36,653 bases of DNA from an uncultured Lachnospiraceae bacterium (GCA_937910785.1 CALDLG010000023.1:1-36653); one strand, 5' to 3'; counted from the first letter of the stretch, positions 15,581 through 25,560 are shown. Translations and numbers: made by a program. The notes: a model not told the origin generated them from the letters alone.

Positions 15581-16447
15581 TCACTCCTTTAACCCTGAAA
15601 AAATAATTCCCTGCTCCAGATAATCCTGCCCCCAGACAAAGATAAACACCGCCGGAATCAGCGTAATAATAGAAGCCGCAAATGCATATCCGGCCTGCGC
15701 CCAGGTAATTTCCGGCAGATACAGGGAAAGCGGCCACAACGCCTTTTCCTCCAGAAAAGCCATCGGCTGTTCCATCATATTCCAATATTCCAGAAAGCCA
15801 AGAACCATTGCCGAAAGCAGACCGCTCTTTCCGAGCGGAAGCCCGATTTTCCGGAAAATCGTAAATTCCCCTGCACCGTCTATCCGCGCCGCCTCAAACA
15901 GCTGCATCGGTATGCTTCGAAATCCCCCATAAGCCAGAAATACCGGAAATGTGGAAAATACCGCCGGAAGAATCACCGCCCGATGGGTATCGAGCATCCC
16001 TAATCTGTTCAACACCAGATAGCTGGACAGCATCATAACCTGAAAGGGCAGCAGCATCAGCACCACATATAATGCAAAAAGCGCCCGGCTTCCCTTTACT
16101 CTGTATACGGCAAACGCCCACGCCGCAGGAACGCCCACCAGAAGCTGTCCTGCCAGAATAAAGCCGACAACTTTAATGGAATTCCAGAACAATACGAAAA
16201 ACTGCGGCGTCAGAAAAAGCAGTTTCCCATAATTCTCAAATGTGGGATAATCCGGCACGATTTTCCAGGTAACAAAATTCAGCGCCTCCGCAAAAATCGG
16301 AGACAGACACTGCTTTAATTCCCCGTTCCCCATAACGGAACCCGTCACTAAAAGCAGCACCGGCAGACATACCAGCGCCGCCGGCAACAGCAGCAATATT
16401 GTGATTATCTCCCGTTTAATATCTTTCATCCTTTTATTCCTGTTCAT
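15581..16447 (-). CDS. Carbohydrate-type ABC permease, MalG-like
   Basis: A 288-residue inner-membrane subunit with six hydrophobic segments. The cytoplasmic EAA loop that contacts the ATPase is intact (QLFEAARIDGAGEFTIFRKIGLPLGKSG, near residues 180-207). Family: MalG/LacG group of binding-protein-dependent importers. The start is uncertain: ATG 16447 has its AGGAG 17 nt upstream, with a micro-frame ATG AAG AGC TGA in between; ATG 16429 (MKDIKREI) is an alternative. It lies 81 bp after the MalF-like gene and 5 bp before the HlyD-like gene. No ATPase gene is in the operon. Confidence 0.92.
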   Translation of the reverse strand: MNRNKRMKDIKREIITILLLLPAALVCLPVLLLVTGSVMGNGELKQCLSPIFAEALNFVTWKIVPDYPTFENYGKLLFLTPQFFVLFWNSIKVVGFILAGQLLVGVPAAWAFAVYRVKGSRALFALYVVLMLLPFQVMMLSSYLVLNRLGMLDTHRAVILPAVFSTFPVFLAYGGFRSIPMQLFEAARIDGAGEFTIFRKIGLPLGKSGLLSAMVLGFLEYWNMMEQPMAFLEEKALWPLSLYLPEITWAQAGYAFAASIITLIPAVFIFVWGQDYLEQGIIFSGLKE

Positions 16448-16528
16448 ATCAGCTCTTCATACTCCTTCCGCCGTCTGATTCTCACGCTGTTCTCAGAACC
16501 CGCCCTGTCATAATTTCTACATAATCCA

Positions 16529-17413
16529 CTACTCGCTCCTGTCCCACAGCCTCTGCAGAATCATAATGACCGCAAACAGAAATCCTCCAACACAGACTGC
16601 CGCAGCCGCCATCTTATCAAAATCCAAATTAACAAACCAGTTATTGAACAGATGCTGTAACAGATAAATGCTCTGCTCCGGATAAGAACCGGCCACCAGA
16701 TAGGCCTCCCGGTATATCTTGAAAGAATTCAGGAAAGAAAGAATAACGATCGTGTAAAGGCTTCCCTTCAGATTTGGAAGCACCACCCGGAAAAAGCTCT
16801 GCAGCTCCGAAGCGCCGTCCACTCTGGCCGCCTCCAGCATTTCTCCGGAAATTCCCAGAATTCCGGCCAGCCACAGGACGATCGTATAACCTGTATTTTT
16901 CCAGACATAGCTGAATACCAGCACCCAGAAAGCCGCGCTGCTTCCAAGATAATCTTTATGTACCTCGCCCCACAGTCCGCTCCATTCACCGATCTTCGTC
17001 AGGAACAGATTCAGAAACCCCTGCTTATAGAAAAACAGCTTCCAGACAATCACAATTGTGGCAGTCGGCATGGCAAGCGGAAACAGATACAGTGACTTGA
17101 TTAATCCCGCGCTTTTCAGCTTGCTGAGCGGCAGTGCAATGAGAAGCCCGACCACCACCAGAATCGGTATGCAGACAAACGTAAACCGGAAGGTGTTCTT
17201 CACCGCAAGCAGAAAAGCCTGATTGGTAAAGATTGTTTTATAATTCTGTATTCCGTTAAACTGCCCTGTCACCGCCGTCGTAAAGGAACGCTTAAACACG
17301 TCCAGAAAGGGCAGCAGCACGAAGATCAGAACCCCAATCAGGCTGGGCGCCATAAACAGAAAAAATGCCCTCCGCAATTTATTCTTTTTCCATGAAAACT
17401 TGCGTACTTTCAT
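16529..17413 (-). CDS. Carbohydrate-type ABC permease, MalF-like
   Basis: A 294-residue membrane subunit with six hydrophobic segments and an intact EAA loop (EMLEAARVDGASELQSFFRVVLPNLKGS). It belongs to the MalF/LacF/UgpA group and pairs with the MalG-like subunit downstream to form the channel of a sugar-type importer. The ATG at 17413 follows AGGAGG. It lies 55 bp after the third solute-binding lipoprotein gene. Confidence 0.93.
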   Translation of the reverse strand: MKVRKFSWKKNKLRRAFFLFMAPSLIGVLIFVLLPFLDVFKRSFTTAVTGQFNGIQNYKTIFTNQAFLLAVKNTFRFTFVCIPILVVVGLLIALPLSKLKSAGLIKSLYLFPLAMPTATIVIVWKLFFYKQGFLNLFLTKIGEWSGLWGEVHKDYLGSSAAFWVLVFSYVWKNTGYTIVLWLAGILGISGEMLEAARVDGASELQSFFRVVLPNLKGSLYTIVILSFLNSFKIYREAYLVAGSYPEQSIYLLQHLFNNWFVNLDFDKMAAAAVCVGGFLFAVIMILQRLWDRSE

Positions 17414-17467
17414 TCATATCCCTCCTATGGAAGAACAGGCTCTTTCTTTATCTTATAACCGCGCTTC

Positions 17468-19855
17468 CTATTCCGACAGATAAATCGAAACCTTTTTCTC
17501 GATGGCATCCACCGCTTCATCCAGCTCTTTTGTTCCCTGAAACCAGGCAATGCCCGCTTCATATACGGCGCTTTCCACGACATCATCTTCGATATAAGCC
17601 GTATTCAGCGCCTCGATATATTTTTTGTATCGGCTGACTTCTTCTTCCTCAGGCCAGTAATAAATCAGCTGAATAAGATTTCCATCTTCCCCGTCCGTCA
17701 CGACGGAACCATATACACCGCCGCTGTCCGCCGCCGTTTCCGGCATTCGGAAGCTTTCGTCAAAAGCCGCTTTGTTTACCGCGAGGCTGTCATACAGATA
17801 AGATTGGTTCTCTCTGCCAAGACAGGTCTTCAGGAAATCCTCCGCCAGTTCCCTGTTCTTAGACGCCGCATTGATTCCAAGAAGGCTTTCCGCCTGAAAT
17901 ATATGGCTGTCCCGCTCCTCAAGCGGCGCCCATTCCGCCTTTTCGAATCCCTCGATTCTCTGAATGGATACCAGATCCCGACAGGAAAAGCTGCCAATTA
18001 TAGCCCGGTAATATCCCCCGATATAATTCATTTTATGGATGCCGGATGTCCTGCAATAATCCGAATCTTCATAGGAAGCGACGCCATTATAGATTTCATA
18101 ATTCTGCGCGGCCTCATGATATCTCTCCACCGCCCTGTCGGATATACTATCCATCTGCGCCTCATAGATTCTCTTCGTCTGCAGTAAAAATTTCCGGACC
18201 GCATCCCTGTCGATTTCTCCGTTATCCGTAATCCACGTCGGAGCGCTGACAGGCGCAAACAGCCGCATGATGCCCTTTTCCGAACAATAACCGATCAGAT
18301 CCTGTTCCGGATAATCCGCCCTGAGCCTCTCCGTCATCTCCGCGACCCCTTCCAGATCGTCCGCCAGGGAAAGATACGGTTGATCAGTCATTATCACAGG
18401 AAGCTTTATTTCACAGGGAACCGCAAAGATCTGTCCGTCGGTTCTGACCGCATCCAGTATATTTTCAAACAATGCATCCTCCCCGTCCAGCTGTTCCAAA
18501 AACGGTCCAAGGTCCGCAAGCAGTCCTTTATCGACATAGGACGACAGTGGCATGTGATCGAGCAGCAGAATATCCGGCCCTTCTCCCGCCATAATTTTCG
18601 TATTCAGGCTCTTCAGCGCGTCCTCTCTCGTAACGGAATCTCCATTCATACCGCATTCAAAACGGATATGGACCTCCGGATGAACTGTCTGATACAGACT
18701 GACGGCCTGCCGAATTGTCTCATTATCCTCAAGACCGTACACAACAAGTTTCTTACCGGGTATCGTGGGAATATCGGGATTATACACATAATGTATCATT
18801 CTGCCTCCCCCGAACAGAGCCAGAAACTCGTTATTTTCAAGGGCAGCCATGGACTGTATTTCATAAGCGGGATTTCCGAAACTGCAAAGCTCTCCGTCAA
18901 TCAGCTGTTCCATTGCACCGCCGCCAATTACATGACGATACAGTCCCTTTTTTCCCGCCAGATATAGAATCTCTTCTTCCCCGAAAAAGAAATACAGGGC
19001 GTGGGAATCAATGCTTCTGTTCTCTCTGTCTCCGTAATTTGTCCTGATAAACTCTTCCAGAACCGCATCCTCGATATATTCTTCCCTGTCCAGATCATAG
19101 ATGGCAAGACTGTCGTATTCATATCCATCCATGACCATCAGATTCCCCTGAAACTGTATCAGATCGGGATGCCCCGCTTCCACCGTCAGAAACAGCTCGC
19201 CGGAACCGTCCTCCCGTACCTCATAGAGATTGGAATTTCCCCTTGTCGTTACGAAAATTCTGCCGGAATCGGCGATATAAACCTGATCCGGATACTGGTC
19301 ATCTTCCGTTATCGCAATATCCACCGGAATCTCGGTATTATCCGGCCTGATAATCAAAATCTGCGGATTCAGCTCCGGTATGTGAACTTTCACGCCGGTT
19401 TCTTCCCCGTTTCCTTCTCCACGTTCTTCTTCCTCTTCGGTATCATCCGCCGCCTGATAGATCAGCCCGACCGTGTTATCGGGACCCACCGCCATGCTCA
19501 TGATATAAACGCCTTCTTCGAGCATGTTCGTACGCCATCTTCTTCTGTCGGTCATCCAGACGTTCAGATCTCCTGTCTTGACGAACTCCGTATACCGGTC
19601 GGTAACGATCAGATTTCCATTGGCTAACGGGTAAATCCCGCTTCCATCTCCGGAAATTTTACCGGACAAATCCACCGGCTCCTCCACATAACGCCCCATC
19701 GCCTCCAAAGAAAGCTCTCCGTTCTCTCCGCCGCCGTTTTTTTCGGCATCGTTCCTTCCGCTCCCCGCATTTCCACATCCATAAAGCGATGCCGCAAATA
19801 TCGCAAGCATCAGAATAATTGCTGTTTTTACGCCTTTTTTCCTTTTTAATATCAT
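17468..19855 (-). CDS. Chimeric lipoprotein 3: propeller-like N-domain plus family-1 solute-binding domain
   Basis: A 795-residue lipoprotein with lipobox SLYGC (Cys27) and a Gly/Asn/Glu linker. Residues about 50-365 are a repeated beta-rich domain, probably a beta-propeller (LANGNLIVTD, MAVGPDNTVGLIY, DSGRIFVTT, QFQGNLMVMDGYEYDSLAIYD, EEEILYLAGKKGLYRHVIGG, ENNEFLALFGGG). Residues 369-795 are an extracellular solute-binding protein of the sugar type (LVVYGLEDNETIRQAVSLY, LNTKIMAGEGPDILLLDHMP). It is the last of three tandem paralogues and precedes the permeases. The double-domain size is about twice that of normal binding proteins. The ligand is unknown; the first domain is inferred from its repeat pattern only. 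Confidence 0.85.
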   Translation of the reverse strand: MILKRKKGVKTAIILMLAIFAASLYGCGNAGSGRNDAEKNGGGENGELSLEAMGRYVEEPVDLSGKISGDGSGIYPLANGNLIVTDRYTEFVKTGDLNVWMTDRRRWRTNMLEEGVYIMSMAVGPDNTVGLIYQAADDTEEEEERGEGNGEETGVKVHIPELNPQILIIRPDNTEIPVDIAITEDDQYPDQVYIADSGRIFVTTRGNSNLYEVREDGSGELFLTVEAGHPDLIQFQGNLMVMDGYEYDSLAIYDLDREEYIEDAVLEEFIRTNYGDRENRSIDSHALYFFFGEEEILYLAGKKGLYRHVIGGGAMEQLIDGELCSFGNPAYEIQSMAALENNEFLALFGGGRMIHYVYNPDIPTIPGKKLVVYGLEDNETIRQAVSLYQTVHPEVHIRFECGMNGDSVTREDALKSLNTKIMAGEGPDILLLDHMPLSSYVDKGLLADLGPFLEQLDGEDALFENILDAVRTDGQIFAVPCEIKLPVIMTDQPYLSLADDLEGVAEMTERLRADYPEQDLIGYCSEKGIMRLFAPVSAPTWITDNGEIDRDAVRKFLLQTKRIYEAQMDSISDRAVERYHEAAQNYEIYNGVASYEDSDYCRTSGIHKMNYIGGYYRAIIGSFSCRDLVSIQRIEGFEKAEWAPLEERDSHIFQAESLLGINAASKNRELAEDFLKTCLGRENQSYLYDSLAVNKAAFDESFRMPETAADSGGVYGSVVTDGEDGNLIQLIYYWPEEEEVSRYKKYIEALNTAYIEDDVVESAVYEAGIAWFQGTKELDEAVDAIEKKVSIYLSE

Positions 19856-19932
19856 TCCCCGATACCCCTGTCATGCAAGCATTTTATAAACCACGAAAAG
19901 AACCGCCTGAAAACGATTCTCTTCGTTCTTTT

Positions 19933-22347
19933 CTATTCCGCCATATAAAGAGCTACCCGCTTCTCAATGGAATTCAACGCATCCTCCAGACTTCTCATCC
20001 CCTGCAGGTAACCGCCGCCTTCCTCATAAACAGCATCCTCCAGCATCTTGTTTTCAATATAGGGAACGGCCGCTTTCCCGATACAGTTTCTGATCTCCTC
20101 CTTCTGCTTCTCATCCGGCCAGTATGAGACGAAACTGATGCGCTCACCATCCGGGTTTCCCATGCTCTCCCAGCTGAACGCTCCGTTTTCATCCACCTGA
20201 TTTTCCTCCGGCACAAAAATCTGTTCAAAGGCCGCCTGATTTACCGGAAATCCGGTCCAGATCGCCGCCTGATTCTCTTTGCCGAGACACAGCTTTATAA
20301 AGTCTTCCGCCTGTTCGGGATGTTTTGACGCGGCGCTGATTCCAAGCAGCGTGCCGGCACCGAACACATTACTGCTCTGTCCGTTCATAACAGACCATAC
20401 GGTGTTTTCATAGCCGTTTACTTTATGAATGGAAATGATTTCCGCATAAGCGTTTCTTCCATCCAACGCTCCACACAGTATTCTCATATATTGTGAGGTA
20501 TAAAGCATTGCCTTTGCTCCGCTCCTCAGATATTTGGAATTGTCCCTTGTCTCCCCGAATTCTGTCACCCAGTTTTCATTCAGCAGGTTATACTCATCGA
20601 TCTTCTTCTGGGGAAGCCCCTCCATCTGAGCATCGTAAATTCTCTTCGTCTGTTCCAGAAATTCCGCAACCGCCTCCCTGTTAATTTCCCCGCTTTCCGT
20701 AATCCAGGCCGGCACACAGGACATGGCATAAAAGCGCATGATTCCTTTGGCCGTGCATATGCTGATAAGATCTTTCTCCGGATGATCCCGCCGCAGCGCT
20801 TCTATTCCATCCGCAATGCCCTCAAGATCCTTCATCTGTGATACATATTTCTCTTCCCCGGCGATTACCGGAATGTAAATCTCTGCCGGCATCATATAGA
20901 GCTTTTCCCCGTTTTTCATGGCATCGACAAGATTGCCAAACAACGCATCCTCTCCGTTTAAACCATCGATAAATGCACTCATATCTAAAAGCAGGCCTTT
21001 TTTGATATAAGAGGCAAGCGGCATATCATCCAGTATCAGAACATCCGGCCCTTCTCCCGCCATAATCTTCGTGTTCAGGCTCTTTAGGGCATCCTCTCTT
21101 GTAATGGAGCTTCCTTCCTCAATGCCGACCTCATACTGAACCATGACTTCCGGATTGGCTGTCTGATACAGGCTGGCCGCCTGCTGAATCGTCGGATTTT
21201 CTTTCAGACTGTACACCTTCACCAGATTATCCGGTACTGTTTTAATGTCCGCATCATAAACGAAGCGCACCAGCTTTGCGCCGGTAAACAGGGCCAGAAA
21301 CTCATTGTTCTCCAACATCACCATCCCTTCCAGCCTATCGGAAGGATTGCCAAGCGTACAGAGGCTGCCGTCGATGATCTGCTCCACCGCGCTTCCGCCA
21401 AGAACATGTCTGTGAAGCCCTCTTGCTCCTGCCAGATACAGAACGCTCTCTTCTCCCGCAAAGAAATACATCTCAAATCCATCATCGGAATTAAACTGAT
21501 TCCCGCCATTATAATAGTCTCTTACAAAATCATTGAGTGTATCATCGCTTTGCACAAATTCTTCCTTCCCGATATCATAGACAAGGAGCGTATCATAGGA
21601 AACGCCATCCATAATAAGCAGGTTTCCGTGAAACTGCATGAACTTTGCCGGTCCATTTGACACCGTCAGATATAGCTCACAGCTTCCGTCCTCTTTTACC
21701 TCATACAAATCATCGCTTTTTCCCACGCTGATAAAAACTCTTCCTTCATCCGATACGCCGACCGCATAGGGTATCGACTCCGCAGAGGGCGGCTCCACCG
21801 GAATTTCCGTACCGTCCGCCCTTATGACAAGAGCCCTCTGCCTGTATTCCCCATTCTCGTCCATTTCGCCAAGCACAACCGCCGTCGTCGAATCCTTACC
21901 AATCGCTATATCTACAACATAACTGTCTTTCTCTTCCAGCCTGCTCAGCCAGGGCTGTTTCTCGGCTTCCCAGGTTATCCCGTTATCTCCGGAAACGAGA
22001 AGCGGTTTATTGCCGTCGGTAATCACAAGCTTTCCGTCCGCAAGCTGAAACAGTCTGTTGCGTCTTCCTGAGATACGATCCGATAAGTCCGTCACGTCCT
22101 CCACATAACGTCCCATCGCCTGACTGTCCGGGGACTGCGTTCCCCCATTTTGTTCCTGCTCTCCGGCTGCCTCTCCGTCGTTTTCCACTTTTGAATCGGA
22201 GCTCCCCGTGTGCTCCGTCCCGTTCGTTCCCGGAACAGAACCGGAATCCGCCGCCTGATTCTTCGCGCACCCGCCAAGCAATGTCAGCAGCATGGAAAGT
22301 AAAACAATCAGCGACATCATTTTTCTGACCTTTTTATATCCGTACAT
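19933..22347 (-). CDS. Chimeric lipoprotein 2: propeller-like N-domain plus family-1 solute-binding domain
   Basis: An 804-residue lipoprotein with lipobox LLGGC (Cys27), an acidic/Gly/Ser linker and the conserved segment AMGRYVEDVTDLSDRIS. The repeat domain carries the same blocks as its paralogues (LADGKLVITD, NLLIMDGVSYDTLLVYD, ESVLYLAGARGLHRHVLGG, LENNEFLALFTGAK), then the solute-binding domain (KVYSLKENPTIQQAASLY, LNTKIMAGEGPDVLILDDMP). It sits between copies 1 and 3, in gaps of 37 and 77 bp, with no RR-type promoter of its own visible. The N-terminal domain is more diverged from the others than the binding domain. Confidence 0.85.
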   Translation of the reverse strand: MYGYKKVRKMMSLIVLLSMLLTLLGGCAKNQAADSGSVPGTNGTEHTGSSDSKVENDGEAAGEQEQNGGTQSPDSQAMGRYVEDVTDLSDRISGRRNRLFQLADGKLVITDGNKPLLVSGDNGITWEAEKQPWLSRLEEKDSYVVDIAIGKDSTTAVVLGEMDENGEYRQRALVIRADGTEIPVEPPSAESIPYAVGVSDEGRVFISVGKSDDLYEVKEDGSCELYLTVSNGPAKFMQFHGNLLIMDGVSYDTLLVYDIGKEEFVQSDDTLNDFVRDYYNGGNQFNSDDGFEMYFFAGEESVLYLAGARGLHRHVLGGSAVEQIIDGSLCTLGNPSDRLEGMVMLENNEFLALFTGAKLVRFVYDADIKTVPDNLVKVYSLKENPTIQQAASLYQTANPEVMVQYEVGIEEGSSITREDALKSLNTKIMAGEGPDVLILDDMPLASYIKKGLLLDMSAFIDGLNGEDALFGNLVDAMKNGEKLYMMPAEIYIPVIAGEEKYVSQMKDLEGIADGIEALRRDHPEKDLISICTAKGIMRFYAMSCVPAWITESGEINREAVAEFLEQTKRIYDAQMEGLPQKKIDEYNLLNENWVTEFGETRDNSKYLRSGAKAMLYTSQYMRILCGALDGRNAYAEIISIHKVNGYENTVWSVMNGQSSNVFGAGTLLGISAASKHPEQAEDFIKLCLGKENQAAIWTGFPVNQAAFEQIFVPEENQVDENGAFSWESMGNPDGERISFVSYWPDEKQKEEIRNCIGKAAVPYIENKMLEDAVYEEGGGYLQGMRSLEDALNSIEKRVALYMAE

Positions 22348-22384
22348 TTATTTTCACACTCCCTTTTTCTGATAAAATTCCCTT

Positions 22385-24754
22385 TTATTCAGCCATATAC
22401 AAAGAAGCCCTCTTCCCAATGGCATCCAAAGTATCCTCAAGGCTCTGCTCTCCCCGCAGATAGGCCGCCCCCGCTTCATATACCGCCTCTTCCAGCATTG
22501 TATCCTCGATGTACGGAACCGTCACCGTTTCCATAAAATTCCGCAGCACTCCGACCTGCGCTTCAAGCGGCCAGTAAACCGTCAGTTCAAATATCCGCCC
22601 TTCCTCATCCATCATCGCAAGATTGCTGTATTCTTCGTCTTCTCCGATTTCCACTTTTAAAACATTGTCAAAAGCTTCCCGGTTGACCGCAAATCCATGA
22701 AACAAAGAAGTCTGGTTTTCCGTTCCGAGCAGCAGCCGCAGGAAAGCCTCCGCATACTCCGGTTTTTCGGAAACGGCGCTGATTCCCGTCAATGTCCTCG
22801 GATAAAAAACATTGCCGCCCATCAATGCAATTTCATTATTCCCATACTGATCCATCCGCTGTATGGAGCACAACGCGGCATATTCGTAATCACTGCTCAT
22901 AAGGGAACAAATCATCATCCGCCGTCCCATCAGATAATCCATATAATCCAGATTTTCCCGAACCATTTCGGAATCATTCTCCGGGCTGTTTCCGTAGATT
23001 TCTGTTATCATGTCGTTCACATCACTGTACTGCTTAAACGCTTCTTCCGACAGTCCATCCATCTGCGCATCATAAATTCTTTTCACCTGCATCAGGAAAT
23101 CTTCCAGCGCTTTCCGGTCAATTTCTCCGGTCTCCGTTATCCAACAGGGTGTGGAAATCATGGAAAACAGTCTCATCATTTCCGGCGCCGAACAGGGACC
23201 AATCAGGTTTTTACCCGGTTCCGTTTTCCGCAGTTCTTCCATTGCCTCCGCAATATCTGATAAATCCCCGGCCCCGGAAATACAGCTCTCCGGTCCAAAA
23301 ACAACCGGCAATTCTATTTCACAGGGCATCATATAAATTTTTCCGTCCCTGCGGAATGCATCCACCAGATTATCAAACACCGCATCCCCAACCTCCGGAC
23401 TATCGAGTACGGAACTTAAATCACGCAGCAGCCCCTTTTCCACATAAGAATCCACCGGCATATGATCCAATATCAGAATATCCGGCCCATCCTCCGCCAT
23501 CATCCTTGTATTCAGGCTTTTCAGCGCGTCTTCTCTTGTGATGGAGCTTCCTTCCTCCATGCCGATCTCGTATTCAACACAGACCTCCGGATAAGCCATC
23601 TGGTACAACATAACCGCCTGCCGTATCGTATTACTCTCTTTTAAACTGTATACCTTCAGCTTTTCCTCCGGAACAGTCGGAATATCCGGATTATATGTAA
23701 ATTTTACCATCGTTCCGTTTCCAAATAAGGCAAGAAACTCACTGTTATCAAGCGCCAGCATTCCCCGCAGCCTATAGGCAGGATTATTAAAAACGCTGAG
23801 CCTCCCGTCAATGACCTGCTCGATGGCATTGCCGCCGATCACATGCCGATATAATCCATTTTTTCCCGCAAGATACAAAATATTTTCCTCTCCCATGAAA
23901 AAATACAGATCATACCAGGACCCGCCGTTATTGGACCTGTCACTGTAATTTTCTTTTACGAAATCGCAAAGAACCTCATCCTCGATATATTCCCGCTTCT
24001 CCATATCATAGATCAGCAGTGTTTCATAATCCCAGCCATCCAGTATCATCAGACTGTTCTGAAACTGCAGCAGTATGGGAGCCGATGGAAGCGTCAGAAA
24101 AAGCTCACTGCTGCCGTCTTCTTTAACTTCATATAAATTCGGACCGTATGTACTGACGAAGATTCTTCCCTGATCCGATATCCATGCCATCCGGCAGCTC
24201 TCGTCCTCTTCCGTCAGCGGTACTTCAACCGGCGCCTGCATGCCGTCGGGCTTTATAAGCATCAATTCATTATCGACCACAAACGGATTTTCTTCCGATG
24301 AATCTTCTCCTCCGGCATCATATATGACTGCCATCGTATTGTCGCCTCCTATGGCCAGATTCTCAATGGAGTTCGGCCCCGGCAGCGAATCTCTCCAACT
24401 TCTTATATCCGCTTCCCATGCTGCGCCGTTATCTGAGGAACGCAGAAAGTCGTTCAGGTAATCCGTTATAATCAGTTCTCCGTTTTCTAAACGGTACAGG
24501 TTATTGCCATAGCTGATTCTGTCCGATAAATCAATGATCTCTTCCACATAACGTCCCATTGCCGTACTGTCCGGGGACTGTGGACTGCTCTGTCCGGATT
24601 CGTTTCCGCTGTCCGAAGAAATATTTTCCGCAGGGCCATCGACGGAATCCATTCCATTTCCGCAGCCGGCAAGCAATGCCGCCAATATTGCAAAAGATAA
24701 TATACCCGCCGGTATCCTGCCGCATTGTCCTTTTTTCATTTCTTTCAAAAACAT
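22385..24754 (-). CDS. Chimeric lipoprotein 1: propeller-like N-domain plus family-1 solute-binding domain
   Basis: A 789-residue lipoprotein with lipobox LLAGC (Cys31), Ser/Asp-rich linker and AMGRYVEEIIDLSDRIS. The repeat domain is followed by a sugar-type solute-binding domain (KVYSLKESNTIRQAVMLY, LNTRMMAEDGPDILILDHMP). I chose ATG 24754 because AAGGGG lies 7-8 nt upstream; a longer frame from 24793 has no site and would place a basic stretch before the signal. It has its own RR-type promoter (24824-24857) right after the small lipoprotein gene. Copies 1-3 share order and motifs throughout, which shows tandem duplication. Confidence 0.86.
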   Translation of the reverse strand: MFLKEMKKGQCGRIPAGILSFAILAALLAGCGNGMDSVDGPAENISSDSGNESGQSSPQSPDSTAMGRYVEEIIDLSDRISYGNNLYRLENGELIITDYLNDFLRSSDNGAAWEADIRSWRDSLPGPNSIENLAIGGDNTMAVIYDAGGEDSSEENPFVVDNELMLIKPDGMQAPVEVPLTEEDESCRMAWISDQGRIFVSTYGPNLYEVKEDGSSELFLTLPSAPILLQFQNSLMILDGWDYETLLIYDMEKREYIEDEVLCDFVKENYSDRSNNGGSWYDLYFFMGEENILYLAGKNGLYRHVIGGNAIEQVIDGRLSVFNNPAYRLRGMLALDNSEFLALFGNGTMVKFTYNPDIPTVPEEKLKVYSLKESNTIRQAVMLYQMAYPEVCVEYEIGMEEGSSITREDALKSLNTRMMAEDGPDILILDHMPVDSYVEKGLLRDLSSVLDSPEVGDAVFDNLVDAFRRDGKIYMMPCEIELPVVFGPESCISGAGDLSDIAEAMEELRKTEPGKNLIGPCSAPEMMRLFSMISTPCWITETGEIDRKALEDFLMQVKRIYDAQMDGLSEEAFKQYSDVNDMITEIYGNSPENDSEMVRENLDYMDYLMGRRMMICSLMSSDYEYAALCSIQRMDQYGNNEIALMGGNVFYPRTLTGISAVSEKPEYAEAFLRLLLGTENQTSLFHGFAVNREAFDNVLKVEIGEDEEYSNLAMMDEEGRIFELTVYWPLEAQVGVLRNFMETVTVPYIEDTMLEEAVYEAGAAYLRGEQSLEDTLDAIGKRASLYMAE

Positions 24755-24823
24755 ACTGATTCCCCTTCCGGTCCGCCGTCGGAATGCTGCCATTCCCCCC
24801 GCATTTTATCTTTTACCGTAATC

Positions 24824-24857
24824 ATCATATCAGATTTATCTCTAAGGAATCTCTAAA
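24824..24857 (-). promoter_or_regulatory. RR-type promoter P2, before chimeric lipoprotein 1
   Basis: Minus strand: TTTAGAG (24851-24857), 4 nt, CTTAGAG (24840-24846), 10 nt ending TGA, then TATGAT (24824-24829). Half-sites are 11 nt apart, the normal period for OmpR-family regulators. There is no consensus -35; the operator takes its place, as in activator-dependent promoters. Same geometry as P1 and P3. Confidence 0.75.
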
Positions 24858-24869
24858 GCGGTTAAACAT

Positions 24870-25454
24870 TTACAGATAGACAGTGATTACCGCCTCTTCC
24901 GCATAAAAAGCTTCTCCCTGCCAGCTTCCTGTCAGCTCCAGCGTCGTTCCTTCCCCGATATCAGCGAAATTTCCTTCCCTTCGTTCCACATCCGCCTCTC
25001 CGTTCACGCCACTGTTCCGCACGGTTTTATACTCATAGCTTACAACATTGGAAAAATATACGGTAATCTGATCTCCTTCCGAAGCTGCCCATATATTCTC
25101 ATCCATATACTCCGTAACGGTTTCACTGAGCACGACGCTGTCCTCTCCGACACTTACCACAATTCCGGTTAATTCCTTATCCTCCTCTCTGTCCGCAGGC
25201 TCTTCCGACACTGTATCCGATGCGTCATCTCCGGAGGAATCGCTGTTTTCATCCATTCCCTCCTGCTGCCCTTCCTGATTTGTCGCGACATTTTCATCTT
25301 CCTGATCCTGCCCGGCATCCTCCTGCCCATCCTCCGATTTCTCAGACGCCGTGTCCATAATTTGGATCGGCCCGCTTCCGTCCGCATTTCCGCAGCCTGT
25401 CAAAGCCAGCGCGCCGACCAGACAAAAAACTGCCGCCATTTCCTTTTGTTTCAT
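24870..25454 (-). CDS. Small lipoprotein of unknown function
   Basis: A 194-residue protein with signal peptide and lipobox LTGC (Cys21), then a very acidic Asp/Glu/Gln/Ser linker (about 25-95), then a beta-rich C-terminal domain of about 95 residues (ELTGIVVSVGEDSVVLSETVTEYM, DQITVYFSNVVSYEYKTVR, AFYAEEAVITVYL). I do not recognise the family; the layout suggests a surface-tethered binding domain. ATG 25454 has AAGGG. It is the first gene of the lipoprotein/permease/adaptor operon, directly behind promoter P1 and divergent from the response regulator. Confidence 0.82.
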   Translation of the reverse strand: MKQKEMAAVFCLVGALALTGCGNADGSGPIQIMDTASEKSEDGQEDAGQDQEDENVATNQEGQQEGMDENSDSSGDDASDTVSEEPADREEDKELTGIVVSVGEDSVVLSETVTEYMDENIWAASEGDQITVYFSNVVSYEYKTVRNSGVNGEADVERREGNFADIGEGTTLELTGSWQGEAFYAEEAVITVYL

Positions 25455-25490
25455 TTATATTCCCTTCTTTCGTATGATTTTTACGGCAAC

Positions 25491-25524
25491 AGAATAGCAG
25501 GCCTTTCTCTAAAATAGCTCTAAA
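25491..25524 (-). promoter_or_regulatory. RR-type promoter P1, before the small lipoprotein
   Basis: Minus strand: TTTAGAG (25518-25524), 4 nt, TTTAGAG (25507-25513), 10 nt ending TGC, then TATTCT (25491-25496). Perfect repeat of the half-site at an 11-nt period. It is the best-conserved of the three sites. Confidence 0.78.
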
Positions 25525-25560
25525 TCATTTTAAATTTGCAAAACCCCGTTAAAATTTCTC

